This document shows positions 50,650-58,852 of a stretch of 64,000 nt of DNA, one piece after another. Position numbers and translations under genes: made by a program. A model generated the notes under the pieces. That model was given only the letters and a program-made list of their open reading frames with translations. It was not told the origin of the DNA and made no database searches. The number at the start of each line of letters is the position of its first letter. The first letter of the stretch is position 1. The DNA comes from Prauserella shujinwangii (GTDB lineage: Bacteria > Actinomycetota > Actinomycetes > Mycobacteriales > Pseudonocardiaceae): the NCBI RefSeq assembly GCF_003001955.1, contig NZ_PVNH01000004.1, forward strand, positions 1 to 64,000. Direction: 5' to 3'.

Positions 50650-52701
50650 ATGGCGTTGCGGCCGTACCCGTTCTCGGCGGTCGTCGGAATGCCGGACCTC
50701 CGGCTCGCGCTCGTGCTCTCCGCCATCTCGCCCGCCGTGGGCGGCGTGCTGGTGCGGGGCGAGAAGGGCACCGCGAAATCCACGATGGTCCGGGCGCTCG
50801 CCGGGTTGCTGCCCGGCGTGGACGTGGTCGATGGCTGCCGGTTCTCCTGCGACCCCGCCGACCCCGACCCGGCGTGCCCGGACGGGCCGCACCCCGACGG
50901 CGCGCCCGGCCACCGGCGCCCCGCCCGGCTGGTCGAGCTGCCGGTGGGCGCCGCCGAGGATCGCGTGGTGGGCTCGCTGGACCTGGAGCGGGCGCTGGGC
51001 GACGGGGTGACCGACTTCCAGCCCGGCCTGCTCGCCGGTGCGCACCGCGGGCTGCTGTACGTCGACGAGGTCAACCTCCTGCACGACCACCTCGTGGACA
51101 CGCTGCTGGACGCGGCGGCGATGGGCCGCGCCACGATCGAGCGGGAGGGGGTCTCCGTCTCCCACGCCGCCCGGTTCGTGCTGATCGGCACGATGAACCC
51201 CGAGGAGGGCGAGCTGCGGCCGCAGCTGCTCGACCGGTTCGGGCTCACCGTGGAGGTGTCGTCCAGCCGCGAACCCGCCGAGCGGATGGAGATCGTGCGG
51301 CGCAGGCTCGCCTACGAGGCGGACCCGGAGGGGTTCGCCGGCGGCTACGCCGACGACGAGCGGCGCCTCGCTGCCGACATCGACGCCGCGCGGCGCAGGC
51401 TGCCCTCGGTGCGGCTCACCGACGACGCGCTGCGCCAGATCGCCGAGGTGTGCGCGGCGTTCGAGGTGGACGGGATGCGCGCCGACATCGTGACCGCCCG
51501 CACCGCCGTCGCGCACGCCGCGTGGGCCGGGCGGGACAGCGTGACCACCGACGACGTCCGGGTCGCCGCCCGGCTGGCGCTGCCGCACCGCCGCCGCCGC
51601 AACCCGTTCGACGCGCCCGGCATCGACTCCGAGGAGCTGGAGCAGGCCCTGCGGGACGCCGAGCCGCCGGATCCGGTGCCGCCGGACGACGGGCCCGACG
51701 GTCCGGACGGCCCCGGTTCCGGGGGTCCGGCGCCCGGCGAGGGGGAGGACCCCGGTACCGGTGACGCGGATCGCGGACACGGTGACGCGGATCGCGGACA
51801 CGGTGACGCGGACGGCGGACACGGTGACGCGGACGGCGGACACGGTGACGCGGACGGCGGACACGGCGGTGCGGGTGAGCGGCGCCAGGTGGGCGCGGGC
51901 AGGCCGTACCGCGCCCGGCTGTTCACGGTCGGCGGCACCGGCATGGGCGCGCGCGGCCGCCGGTCCCGTGCGGAGACCGACAGCGGGCGCACGGTGGGGG
52001 TCCGGCCGCACGGCGACCGCGGCTCCGGCGCGCCGCACCTGCCCGCGACCGTGCGCGCGGCGGCGCCACACCAGCGGGCGCGGGGCCGCCGGGGACCCGG
52101 CCTGGTGTTGCGGCCGGGTGACCTGCGCTACGCCCGTCGCGAGGGCAAGGAGGGCAACCTCGTGCTCTTCTGCGTGGACGCGTCCGGCTCGATGGGCGCG
52201 CGGGCGCGGATGCGTGAGGTGAAGTCGGCCGTGCTGTCGCTGCTGCTCGACGCCTACCAGCGCCGGGACAAGGTGGGTCTGGTGACGTTCCGTGGCCGCG
52301 AGGCCGAGGTGGCCCTGCCGCCCACGATCAGCGTCGACGCGGCGGCCGCGCGGCTGGAGTCGCTGCCGACCGGCGGGCGGACGCCGCTGGCGGAAGGGCT
52401 GCTGCGGGCGGCGGAGGTGCTGCGCGTGGAGGCCCTGCGCGACCCGAGGCGGCGGCCGCTGCTGGTGGTCGTCACCGACGGCAGGGCCACCAGCGGAAAC
52501 GACGCGGTCGCCCGCTCGCACGCGGCGGCCGACCTGCTCGCCGCGACCGGCGTGACCAGCGTGGTGATGGACTGCGAGAGCGGCCGGATGCGCCTCGGCC
52601 TCGCCGCCACGCTGGCGCGGCGGCTCGGCGGCGAGCACGTCCCGCTCGGTGAGGTGGCGGCCGACGCGCTCGCCCACGAAGTGAAACGGAGGGCCGCCTG
52701 A
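50650..52701 (+). CDS. ChlI-ChlD type chelatase subunit (AAA+ and VWA fused)
   Basis: A 683-residue fusion. Residues 1-340 are an AAA+ ATPase (Walker A RGEKGTAKSTMVRALAG, Walker B GLLYVDEVNLLHDHLVD, sensor RFVLIGTMNPEEGELRPQLL). A Pro/Asp/Gly-rich linker (about 340-430) contains five heptapeptide repeats, GDADRGH or GDADGGH, at residues 371-405. The C-terminal VWA domain has FCVDASGSMGARARM (MIDAS) and VVVTDGRATSGND. It is named magnesium chelatase but lies in a B12 operon, so it most likely replaces CobS-CobT and works with CobN in cobalt insertion. It is the first gene after riboswitch 1. Confidence 0.93.
   Translation: MALRPYPFSAVVGMPDLRLALVLSAISPAVGGVLVRGEKGTAKSTMVRALAGLLPGVDVVDGCRFSCDPADPDPACPDGPHPDGAPGHRRPARLVELPVGAAEDRVVGSLDLERALGDGVTDFQPGLLAGAHRGLLYVDEVNLLHDHLVDTLLDAAAMGRATIEREGVSVSHAARFVLIGTMNPEEGELRPQLLDRFGLTVEVSSSREPAERMEIVRRRLAYEADPEGFAGGYADDERRLAADIDAARRRLPSVRLTDDALRQIAEVCAAFEVDGMRADIVTARTAVAHAAWAGRDSVTTDDVRVAARLALPHRRRRNPFDAPGIDSEELEQALRDAEPPDPVPPDDGPDGPDGPGSGGPAPGEGEDPGTGDADRGHGDADRGHGDADGGHGDADGGHGDADGGHGGAGERRQVGAGRPYRARLFTVGGTGMGARGRRSRAETDSGRTVGVRPHGDRGSGAPHLPATVRAAAPHQRARGRRGPGLVLRPGDLRYARREGKEGNLVLFCVDASGSMGARARMREVKSAVLSLLLDAYQRRDKVGLVTFRGREAEVALPPTISVDAAAARLESLPTGGRTPLAEGLLRAAEVLRVEALRDPRRRPLLVVVTDGRATSGNDAVARSHAAADLLAATGVTSVVMDCESGRMRLGLAATLARRLGGEHVPLGEVAADALAHEVKRRAA
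51760..51864 (+). repeat. Five in-frame 21-bp repeats in the chelatase linker
   Basis: Units GGTGACGCGGATCGCGGACA+C (two) and GGTGACGCGGACGGCGGACA+C (three) run without gaps and keep the frame, giving GDADRGH/GDADGGH. The unit length and the GACGGCGGACACG core match the intergenic arrays at 24456 and 29424. Confidence 0.92.
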
Positions 52702-52851
52702 ATGACGACAGCGACCACAGCCGCCACGAGCACCCGGCAAGGCTCCCCAATGCCACTTTGGTTGCGTTCGGCGCACCGGATGCCGCATTGGTTGCGTCCA
52801 ACGCCACCAATGCCACATTGGGGAGCGCCGCGCGCGGGGAGGGCCGCCTGA
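52702..52851 (+). CDS. Possible 49-residue ORF in a 150-bp insertion
   Basis: The ORF starts with an ATG directly after the chelatase stop (TGA-ATG) and ends with a TGA overlapping the cobO ATG (TGATG). The same GGAGGGCCGCCTGA motif lies before both this start (52688) and the cobO start (52838), so each is equipped with a ribosome binding site. The product is Trp/Pro/Arg-rich with repeated MPxWLR and MPHW motifs that simply translate a palindromic repeat, so a protein function is doubtful. More likely it keeps ribosomes moving across inserted DNA and preserves coupling of chelatase to cobO. Confidence 0.35.
   Translation: MTTATTAATSTRQGSPMPLWLRSAHRMPHWLRPTPPMPHWGAPRAGRAA
52742..52826. repeat. 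Palindromic element E between chelatase gene and cobO
   Basis: Outer arms GCTCCCCAATG (52742-52752) and CATTGGGGAGC (52816-52826) are exactly complementary. Inside, CATTGGTTGCGT and ACGCCACCAATG form a second hairpin around CCA. The GCGT-N3-ACGC centre resembles the centre of family A. The motif AATGCC[A/G]C occurs three times. Confidence 0.85.
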
Positions 52852-53465
52852 TGCCGAAGGGGAAGCCGGAGGTCGTGCCCGACGACGGCCTGACCACCCG
52901 CCAGCGGCGCAACCGCCCGGTGCTCGCCGTCCACACCGGACCGATGAAGGGCAAGTCCACGGCGGCGTTCGGGATGGCGCTGCGGGCGTGGAACCAGGGC
53001 TGGTCGATCGGGGTCTTCCAGTTCGTGAAGTCGGCCAAGTGGCGTGTTGGCGAGGAGGCCGCGTTCCGCGCGCTCGGCGAGCTGCACGAGTGCACCGGCC
53101 AGGGCGGGCCCGTCGAGTGGCACAAGATGGGCGAGGGCTGGAGCTGGTCCCGCAAACGCGGCACCGAGGACGACCACGCCGCCAACGCCCGCGAGGGCTG
53201 GGCCGAGATCCGCCGCAGGCTCGCCGCCGAGCGGCACGACTTCTACGTGCTCGACGAGTTCACCTACCCGCTGCACTGGGGCTGGCTGGACACGGACGAG
53301 GTCGTGACGGCGCTGCGGGAACGGCCGGGCAGGCAGCACGTCGTGATCACCGGCCGCAACGCGCCGGACGCCCTGATCGAGGCCGCCGACCTGGTCGCGG
53401 AGAGCACCAAGGTCAAGCACCCGATGGACGCCGGGCAGAAGGGCCAGCGGGGTATCGAATGGTGA
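52851..53465 (+). CDS. cobO: Cob(I)yrinic acid a,c-diamide adenosyltransferase
   Basis: A 204-residue CobA/CobO-type enzyme that transfers the adenosyl group of ATP to cobalt. P-loop LAVHTGPMKGKSTAAFGMALRAW at about residues 26-48, GVFQFVKSAKWRVGEEAAF, EDDHAANAREGWAEIRRRL, FYVLDEFTYPLHWGWLDTDEVV and VVITGRNAPDALIEAADLV. The ATG at 52851 follows GGAGGG; a longer upstream frame runs through palindromic element E and is rejected. The gene is followed after 4 bases by cobB. Confidence 0.95.
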   Translation: MPKGKPEVVPDDGLTTRQRRNRPVLAVHTGPMKGKSTAAFGMALRAWNQGWSIGVFQFVKSAKWRVGEEAAFRALGELHECTGQGGPVEWHKMGEGWSWSRKRGTEDDHAANAREGWAEIRRRLAAERHDFYVLDEFTYPLHWGWLDTDEVVTALRERPGRQHVVITGRNAPDALIEAADLVAESTKVKHPMDAGQKGQRGIEW

Positions 53466-53469
53466 CGGC

Positions 53470-54825
53470 GTGGTAGCCCGGCTGGTCATCGCCGCACCCG
53501 GCTCCGGGCACGGGAAGACGACGGTCGCGACCGGGCTGATGGCCGCGCTGCGGGCCCGCGGGACGCGGGTCTCCGGGCACAAGGTCGGCCCGGACTTCAT
53601 CGACCCCAGCTACCACGCGCTGGCCACCGGTCTGCCCGCCCGCAACCTCGACCCGTTCCTGCAGGGCGAGGACCGGGTGGTGCCGCTGCTGCGGCACGGC
53701 GCCCGCACCGCCGAGCTCGCGGTGATCGAGGGTGTGATGGGACTGTTCGACGGCGCGCTCGGCACCGAGGGCTACGCGTCCACCGCGCACGTCGCGCGGC
53801 TCGTGGACGCCCCGGTGGTGCTCGTGGTGGACGCGGGCGCGGCCAGCCGCAGCGTGGCCGCGGTGGTGTACGGGTTCGCGCACTACGACCCGCGCGTCAA
53901 CCTGGCCGGAGTCATCCTCAACAAGCTCGGTTCGCAGCGGCACGAGGACGAGATCCGTGCCGCGCTGGCGCCGACCGGCATTCCCGTGCTCGGCGCGCTG
54001 CGCCGCACCCCCGACATCCACGCGCCGAGCAGGCACCTCGGGCTGGTCCCGGCGGGGGAGCGGCTCGCCGAGTCGCGGGCCGTGCTGCCCCGCCTTGCCG
54101 AGTGGGTGGCCGGGGGCGTCGACCTCGCGGCCGTCGAGCGGGTCGCCCGCACGGCGCCGCCGCTGACCGGGCCCGGGTGGAACCCGCGCGACCACGTGCG
54201 GCCCGCCGCCCGGCGCGCCGTGGTGGCCGCCGCGGGCGGGCAGGCGTTCACCTTCCGCTACACCGAGACGGCCGAGCTGCTCGACGCCGCCGGGGTCGAC
54301 GTCGTGGACCTCGACCCGATGGGCGACCGCGTGCTGCCGCGGGGGTGCGCCGGCCTGTACTTCGGCGGCGGCTTCCCCGAGGTGCACGCCCAGGCCATCT
54401 CGGCGAACGTGGTGCTGCGCGAGGAGGTCGCGGCCGCGATCGGGCGGGGCATGCCGGTCAGCGCCGAGTGCGCCGGGCTGCTGTACCTGTGCCGGGAGCT
54501 GGACGGGCTGCCGATGGTCGGTGCGCTCGACGCCACCGCCCGGATGACCGAGCGGGGCGCGCTCGGCTACCGGACGGCCACCGCGCCGTCGGCCAACGTG
54601 CTGGCCGGTGCGGGCACCCGGGTGACCGGGCACGAGTTCCACCGCACGATCGTGGAGCCGCGGCACGGCCCGGCCCCGGCGTGGACGTGGGACGGGGAGG
54701 GCGAGGGCTTCGCCACGCCGACCCTGCACGCGTCGTACCTGCACGTGCACTGGGCCGGGCACCCGGAGCTGGCGAACCGGTTCGCGGCGGCCGTGCACCG
54801 GCACGAACTCGTGCCGGGTGGCTGA
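53470..54825 (+). CDS. cobB: Hydrogenobyrinate / cobyrinate a,c-diamide synthase
   Basis: A 451-residue glutamine-dependent amidotransferase (CobB/CbiA). The N-terminal dethiobiotin-synthetase-like ATPase domain has VIAAPGSGHGKTTVATGLM, KVGPDFIDPSYH, VIEGVMGLFDGA and ASRSVAAVVYGF. The C-terminal type 1 glutaminase has YFGGGFPEVHAQ and the nucleophile Cys in VSAECAGLLYLCREL; the His is in LHASYLHVHW. It amidates the a and c side chains. GTG 53470 is the start; cobC follows 2 bases after the stop. Confidence 0.95.
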   Translation: MVARLVIAAPGSGHGKTTVATGLMAALRARGTRVSGHKVGPDFIDPSYHALATGLPARNLDPFLQGEDRVVPLLRHGARTAELAVIEGVMGLFDGALGTEGYASTAHVARLVDAPVVLVVDAGAASRSVAAVVYGFAHYDPRVNLAGVILNKLGSQRHEDEIRAALAPTGIPVLGALRRTPDIHAPSRHLGLVPAGERLAESRAVLPRLAEWVAGGVDLAAVERVARTAPPLTGPGWNPRDHVRPAARRAVVAAAGGQAFTFRYTETAELLDAAGVDVVDLDPMGDRVLPRGCAGLYFGGGFPEVHAQAISANVVLREEVAAAIGRGMPVSAECAGLLYLCRELDGLPMVGALDATARMTERGALGYRTATAPSANVLAGAGTRVTGHEFHRTIVEPRHGPAPAWTWDGEGEGFATPTLHASYLHVHWAGHPELANRFAAAVHRHELVPGG

Positions 54826-54827
54826 CC

Positions 54828-55853
54828 GTGCCCGCGTACGACCTGGACCACCACGGCGACCGCGAGGTCGGGGACGGGCTGGTCGACCTGGCGGTGAACG
54901 TGCGCCTCGCCGCGCCACCGGACTGGCTGCGCGCCGAGCTCGCCGGCTGCCTCGCCGACCTCGCGGCCTACCCCGACGCGCGGGCGGCGGCGGAGGCGAT
55001 CGCGCGGCGGCACGGCCGCGCTCCCGCCGACGTCCTGCCCACCGCCGGTGCCGCGGAGGCGTTCACGCTGCTGGCGACCGCGTTCCGCCCGCGCCACGCG
55101 GTGGTGGTGCACCCGCAGTTCACCGAACCGGAGGCGGCGCTGCGCGGGGCGGGGCACCCGGTGCACCGGGTGCTGCTGCCCGCCTCCGCCGGGTTCGTCC
55201 TCGACGCCGGCCTGGTGCCCGCCGAGGCGGACCTGGTGTTCGTCGGCAACCCGACGAACCCGACCTCCGTGCTGCACCCGGCGCCGGTCCTGCGCGGGCT
55301 GCTGCGGCCGGGCCGGGTCGTGGTGGTGGACGAGGCGTTCCTCGACGCGGTGCCCGGCGAGCCGGAGAGCCTGGCCGGTGAGCGGCTGCCGGGTGCGGTC
55401 GTGGTGCGCAGCCTGACGAAGACGTGGGGGATCGCCGGGTTGCGGGCCGGATACGTGCTGGCCGAGCCGGAGGTCGTGGCGCGGCTGCGGGCGGTGCAGC
55501 CGCCGTGGTCGGTGTCGACGCCCGCGGCGGTGGCGATGGCGGCGTGCAGCGGCCGGGACGCGGTGGCCCAGGCCGAGGGCCTGGCCCGGACCGCCGAGCG
55601 GGACCGGGCGGTGCTGGTCGCCGGGCTGCGCGAGCTGGGCGTCGAGGTGGCGGGGGAGCCGAGGGCGCCGTTCGTGCTGGTGCGGCTGCCCGGGGCGGCG
55701 CGGGTACGGCTCGCGCTGCGGGAGGCAGGGTACGCGGTGCGCCGGGGGGACACCTTCCCCGGGCTGGGCCCGGACTGGCTGCGCCTCGCCGTCCGCGACC
55801 CCGCCACGACCCGAGCCTTCCTGGCCGCGCTGGCCCCGCTCGTGGGCGGGTAG
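54828..55853 (+). CDS. cobC: PLP-dependent CobC/CobD-type aminotransferase-fold enzyme
   Basis: A 341-residue fold-type I PLP enzyme. LPTAGAAEAFTLLATAF, VVHPQFTEPEAALRGAGH, VFVGNPTNPTSVLHP, VVVDEAFLDAVPGEPESL and the Schiff-base Lys in VVRSLTKTWGIAGLRAGYV are all present. In B12 synthesis this family decarboxylates threonine phosphate to aminopropanol phosphate or otherwise supplies the side arm. Histidinol-phosphate aminotransferase is a relative, but the operon position favours the cob role. GTG 54828 is the start. Confidence 0.9.
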   Translation: MPAYDLDHHGDREVGDGLVDLAVNVRLAAPPDWLRAELAGCLADLAAYPDARAAAEAIARRHGRAPADVLPTAGAAEAFTLLATAFRPRHAVVVHPQFTEPEAALRGAGHPVHRVLLPASAGFVLDAGLVPAEADLVFVGNPTNPTSVLHPAPVLRGLLRPGRVVVVDEAFLDAVPGEPESLAGERLPGAVVVRSLTKTWGIAGLRAGYVLAEPEVVARLRAVQPPWSVSTPAAVAMAACSGRDAVAQAEGLARTAERDRAVLVAGLRELGVEVAGEPRAPFVLVRLPGAARVRLALREAGYAVRRGDTFPGLGPDWLRLAVRDPATTRAFLAALAPLVGG

Positions 55854-55865
55854 CCGCGGCGCGGC

Positions 55866-56507
55866 TCACGCGGGGACGGCGGCCAGGTTGCGCAGGGTCG
55901 TCTCCAGCCAGGCCTGGTAGGTGCCGAGGTCCCAGCCGTACATGCGGGTGACCAGCAGGTAGGTGTCGGCGCCGCACAGCACGGCGGCGGTGTCGGTCAG
56001 CCAGTCCAGGTCCGCGCCGGGCGGGAGCAGGCGGTCGGCCCGCAGCCGCGTCCAGAACTCCCGCTGGGCGGCGCGGGTCTGCTCGCGTCCCCTGGCGAAC
56101 AGCGCGGCGACCTCCGGGGCCGCCGGTTCGGCCTCCCTGGCGGCCGCGAACAGCGGGCCGGTGCGCTCCATGATCCCGCGGTTCACCGCCGCGGCCGCCG
56201 CGATCCGCTCGGCCGCCGTCGGAGCGGTGCGCACCGGGACGGCGACGTCGCGGTCGAGGAGGGCGACCGGCGCGGTGTCGCCCACGATGGCCGTCTCGAC
56301 CACCCGGTTGAACAGCGCGGCTTTCGTGCCGAAACGGACGTAGACGGTCCTGGCCCCGACTCCCGCCGCGCGGGCGACCTCGGTGAGCGAGGTCGCCGTG
56401 TAGCCGTGGGCGGCGAACAGGGGTGTGGCGGCCGCGATGATCCGCCGCTCGGTCTCCGCGACCTGGGCGTCGCGCAGCGTGGTTCGTCCGTTGACTTTCC
56501 CGGGCAT
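55866..56507 (-). CDS. TetR-family regulator
   Basis: A 213-residue TetR protein: AETERRIIAAATPLFAAHGYTATSLTEVARAAGVGARTVYVRFGTK (helix-turn-helix at about residues 35-60), then an all-helical ligand domain with LLVTRMYGWDLGTYQAWLETTL near the C-terminus. It is divergent from a VOC gene; two strong 17-bp palindromes lie in the 50 bases between the two starts and are the probable operators. It is unrelated to B12, an insertion within the locus. Confidence 0.92.
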   Translation of the reverse strand: MPGKVNGRTTLRDAQVAETERRIIAAATPLFAAHGYTATSLTEVARAAGVGARTVYVRFGTKAALFNRVVETAIVGDTAPVALLDRDVAVPVRTAPTAAERIAAAAAVNRGIMERTGPLFAAAREAEPAAPEVAALFARGREQTRAAQREFWTRLRADRLLPPGADLDWLTDTAAVLCGADTYLLVTRMYGWDLGTYQAWLETTLRNLAAVPA

Positions 56508-56510
56508 CGG

Positions 56511-56547
56511 TTGCAGTATAACTGCATCTGTTGCAGTTCGACTGCAA
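56511..56547. promoter_or_regulatory. Twin TetR-type operators
   Basis: TTGCAGT-ATA-ACTGCAT at 56511-56527 and TTGCAGT-TCG-ACTGCAA at 56531-56547 share the half-site TTGCAGT, and their centres are 20 bases apart, two helical turns. They fill the gap between the divergent TetR start (56507) and VOC start (56558), so binding would block both promoters. Confidence 0.85.
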
Positions 56548-56557
56548 GGAGGTCGTC

Positions 56558-57060
56558 ATGACCGGTCCGGCCGACGTCCCGGCGCTCGCCGGGGTCCACC
56601 ATCTGAAGCTGCCGGTCTCCGACCTCGCGCGGTCGCTGGAGTGGTACCGGTCCCGGCTCGGTTACCGCCTCCAGGTCGAGTTCACCGAGGACGGGATACG
56701 CAAGGGTGTCGGCCTGCGCCACCCCCCGGGGGCGGTCCGGACCTCGGCCTGCGGCTCGACCCGGAGCGCGCCGCCGCCGCGGCCGGTTTCGACTACTTCG
56801 CGATCGGCGTGCCGGACCGGGCCGCCCTCGAGGCGCTGGCCGCGCGGCTGACGGAGCTCGGCGAGGACCATGCCGGGGTGCACTTCGCGACGATCGGCTG
56901 GATCCTGCCGCTGCTGCACGATCCCGACGGGCACGAGGTGCGCTTCTACACGGTCGAGCACCACACCGAACCCGGGTCCGGCGAGGTGCTGCGGGTCGAC
57001 GACCCGAGGGCGGCCGCCGAGCGCCGTGCCGCCGAGCTCGCCGCGGGTGATTCCGGCTAG
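56558..57060 (+). pseudogene. VOC-family gene with a frameshift
   Basis: From ATG 56558 (after AAGGAGG) the frame reads ALAGVHHLKLPVSDLARSLEWYRSRLGYRL, a typical VOC start, but it turns to nonsense after the run of six C and five G at 56722-56732. The frame offset by one base carries on with GPDLGLRLDPERAAAAAGFDYFAIGVPD through FATIGWILPLLHDPDGHEVRFYTVEHH and a normal stop at 57060. One missing G in the run would explain it. Either the gene is recently broken, or the run is a sequencing error, or the shift is corrected by slippage. Its stop overlaps the convergent cobS stop by 3 bases. Confidence 0.85.
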
Positions 57061-57809
57061 CCCGCGATGACCAGCCAGGCCGCGGCGGTGGCCACCTCGA
57101 CGCAGGCGCCGAGCACGTCGCCGGTGCCGCCGCCGAGCCTGCGCGCACAGCGCGCCAGCAGCAGGCCCGCGACGGCACAGCCCGCCAGCACGGCGAGCGG
57201 GCCGCGCCACCACGGCAGCCCCGGCGTCAGCGCGGCCAGCGCCGCCACCGCGGCAGGCACCCCCAGCGCCAGCGGCAGGGGGACGGCCCCCGCGACCGCC
57301 GCGCCCAGCCCCTCCGGCCGGGCGGGTGGGATCCCGCGCGCGCAGCACAGCGGCAGCACCGAGCGTCCGGCGACCACCCCGAGAACGGCCGCGGCGACCC
57401 CGTGCCCCGCCACCACCGCGCCGGCCAGCGCCGCGCACTGCACGAGCAGCACGAGGACCAGCGCGGCCACGCCCGCGGGCCCGGCGTCGCCGCGCCGCAT
57501 GATCTCCAGCGCCCGCTCGCGGTCGTAGGAGGCGGACAGCCCGTCGGCCGTGTCGGCGAGCCCGTCCAGGTGCAGGCCCCGGCTGCCCAGCGCGACCGCA
57601 CCCACCGCGAGCCCGGCCGTGGCCAGCGCGGGCAGCCCGGCCGCGGTGCCGCCCAGCACGACCAGCCCGGCGAGCGCGGCCAGCGGCGCGGCCGCCACCG
57701 GACCCAGCACCATCGCGCCACCCGCCACGCGGCGGTCGACCGTGCGCGGCGGCGGCACGGGCAGCGCGGTCAGCGTGCCCAGCGCCATCCGCAGGGCGTC
57801 GAGCCTCAC
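57057..57809 (-). CDS. cobS: Adenosylcobinamide-GDP ribazoletransferase (cobalamin synthase)
   Basis: A 250-residue membrane enzyme (CobS in the Salmonella naming, CobV in Pseudomonas) that joins the nucleotide loop to adenosylcobinamide-GDP. The motif GLHLDGLADTADGLSASYDRERALEIMRRGDAGPAG is split over about residues 80-115, and several hydrophobic helices follow (ALVLVLLVQCAALAGAVVAG, AVLGVVAGRSVLPLCCARG). The GTG at 57809 was preferred to an ATG at 57788 because it adds the usual RLDALRMALGTLTALPVP start. It is the last gene of the cobU-cobT-cobS operon. Confidence 0.93.
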   Translation of the reverse strand: MRLDALRMALGTLTALPVPPPRTVDRRVAGGAMVLGPVAAAPLAALAGLVVLGGTAAGLPALATAGLAVGAVALGSRGLHLDGLADTADGLSASYDRERALEIMRRGDAGPAGVAALVLVLLVQCAALAGAVVAGHGVAAAVLGVVAGRSVLPLCCARGIPPARPEGLGAAVAGAVPLPLALGVPAAVAALAALTPGLPWWRGPLAVLAGCAVAGLLLARCARRLGGGTGDVLGACVEVATAAAWLVIAG

Positions 57810-57816
57810 CCGATGC

Positions 57817-58842
57817 TCACAGGTCGGCCAGCGAACCCATCCCGGCGAGCACGGCACGCGCGTTGCGCAGCACCGGCACCGCCTGCACGGCCCCGCTGCC
57901 CTCGCCGAGCCGCAGCCCGAGGTCCAGGATCGGCTCCAGCCCGAGCGCCTTGAGCGCGTAGGCCTGCGACGGCTCGGTGGAGCGGTGCCCGGCCAGCCAC
58001 CACCGCTGCGCACCCGGCGCGATCTCCCGCGCGACGAGCGCCGCCGCCCCGGAGAACACGCCGTCGAGCAGCACCGGCACCCCGCGCTCCGCCGACCGCA
58101 CCAGGAACCCGGCCGTCGCCGCCGCGCACGCGCTGCCCAGCGCGGTGAGCAGGTCGAACGGGTCGCTCACCCGCGCACCGGCGCGCGCGAGCGCCGCCGC
58201 CACCACCGTGACCTTGCGGGCCCGGCCCGCCTCGTCCACGCCGGTGCCGGTGCCCACCACGTCGTCGGCGGGCAGCCCCAGCGCACCGGCCACGAGCGCC
58301 GCGGCCACCGTCGTGTTCCCGATGCCCATGTCACCGGGGATCAGCAGGTCGGCGCCGGAGTCGAGCTCCTCGTCGGCGATCGCGCGGCCCGTGTCGAACG
58401 CCCGGCGCGCCTCATCCGGCCCCAGCGCGTCGCTCCGGTCGATCGCGCCCGACCCCGCGCGGACCCGGTGGGCCCTGACCTCGGCGGGCACATCGGACAG
58501 GTCGCCGTCCACCGCGATGTCCAGCACCCGCACCCGTGCCCCGACCTGCTCGGCGAGCACGTTGACACCGCTGGTCCCGGCGAGGAACACGCGGACCATC
58601 GCCGCCGTGATCTCCCGGGGGTACGCCGAGACACCGGACGCGGCGACGCCGTGGTCGCCCGCGAACACCACCACCCGCACGTCGTCGAGCGGGCGCGGCG
58701 GCACGGCGCCGTGCGCCGCGCACAGCCACGCCGCCAGCTCCTCCAGCCTGCCGAGGGAGCCGAGCGGTTTCACCAGCCCGTCGAGCCGCTCCCGCGCGGC
58801 GGACCGCGCCCGCTCGTCCGGCTCCGGTATCTCGAACGTCAC
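57817..58842 (-). CDS. cobT: Nicotinate-nucleotide-dimethylbenzimidazole phosphoribosyltransferase
   Basis: A 341-residue CobT (Salmonella naming; CobU in Pseudomonas) that makes alpha-ribazole phosphate. Conserved segments: LKPLGSLGRLEELAAWLC-like KPLGSLGRLEELAAWLCAA near the N-terminus, VVVFAGDHGVAASGVSAYP, LIPGDMGIGNTTVAAALVAG, and SAERGVPVLLDGVFSGAAAL. The catalytic Glu region near the C-terminus reads HRSTEPSQAYALKALGLEPILDLGLRLGEGSGA (in pieces). It is 10 bases downstream of cobU and 7 upstream of cobS. Confidence 0.95.
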   Translation of the reverse strand: MTFEIPEPDERARSAARERLDGLVKPLGSLGRLEELAAWLCAAHGAVPPRPLDDVRVVVFAGDHGVAASGVSAYPREITAAMVRVFLAGTSGVNVLAEQVGARVRVLDIAVDGDLSDVPAEVRAHRVRAGSGAIDRSDALGPDEARRAFDTGRAIADEELDSGADLLIPGDMGIGNTTVAAALVAGALGLPADDVVGTGTGVDEAGRARKVTVVAAALARAGARVSDPFDLLTALGSACAAATAGFLVRSAERGVPVLLDGVFSGAAALVAREIAPGAQRWWLAGHRSTEPSQAYALKALGLEPILDLGLRLGEGSGAVQAVPVLRNARAVLAGMGSLADL

Positions 58843-58852
58843 CTGTCCTCCT

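Noticed and set aside
52758-53465. Longer cobO start upstream of 52851
   Set aside because: The added 31 residues translate palindromic element E; the ATG at 52851 has a good ribosome binding site and begins the conserved protein.
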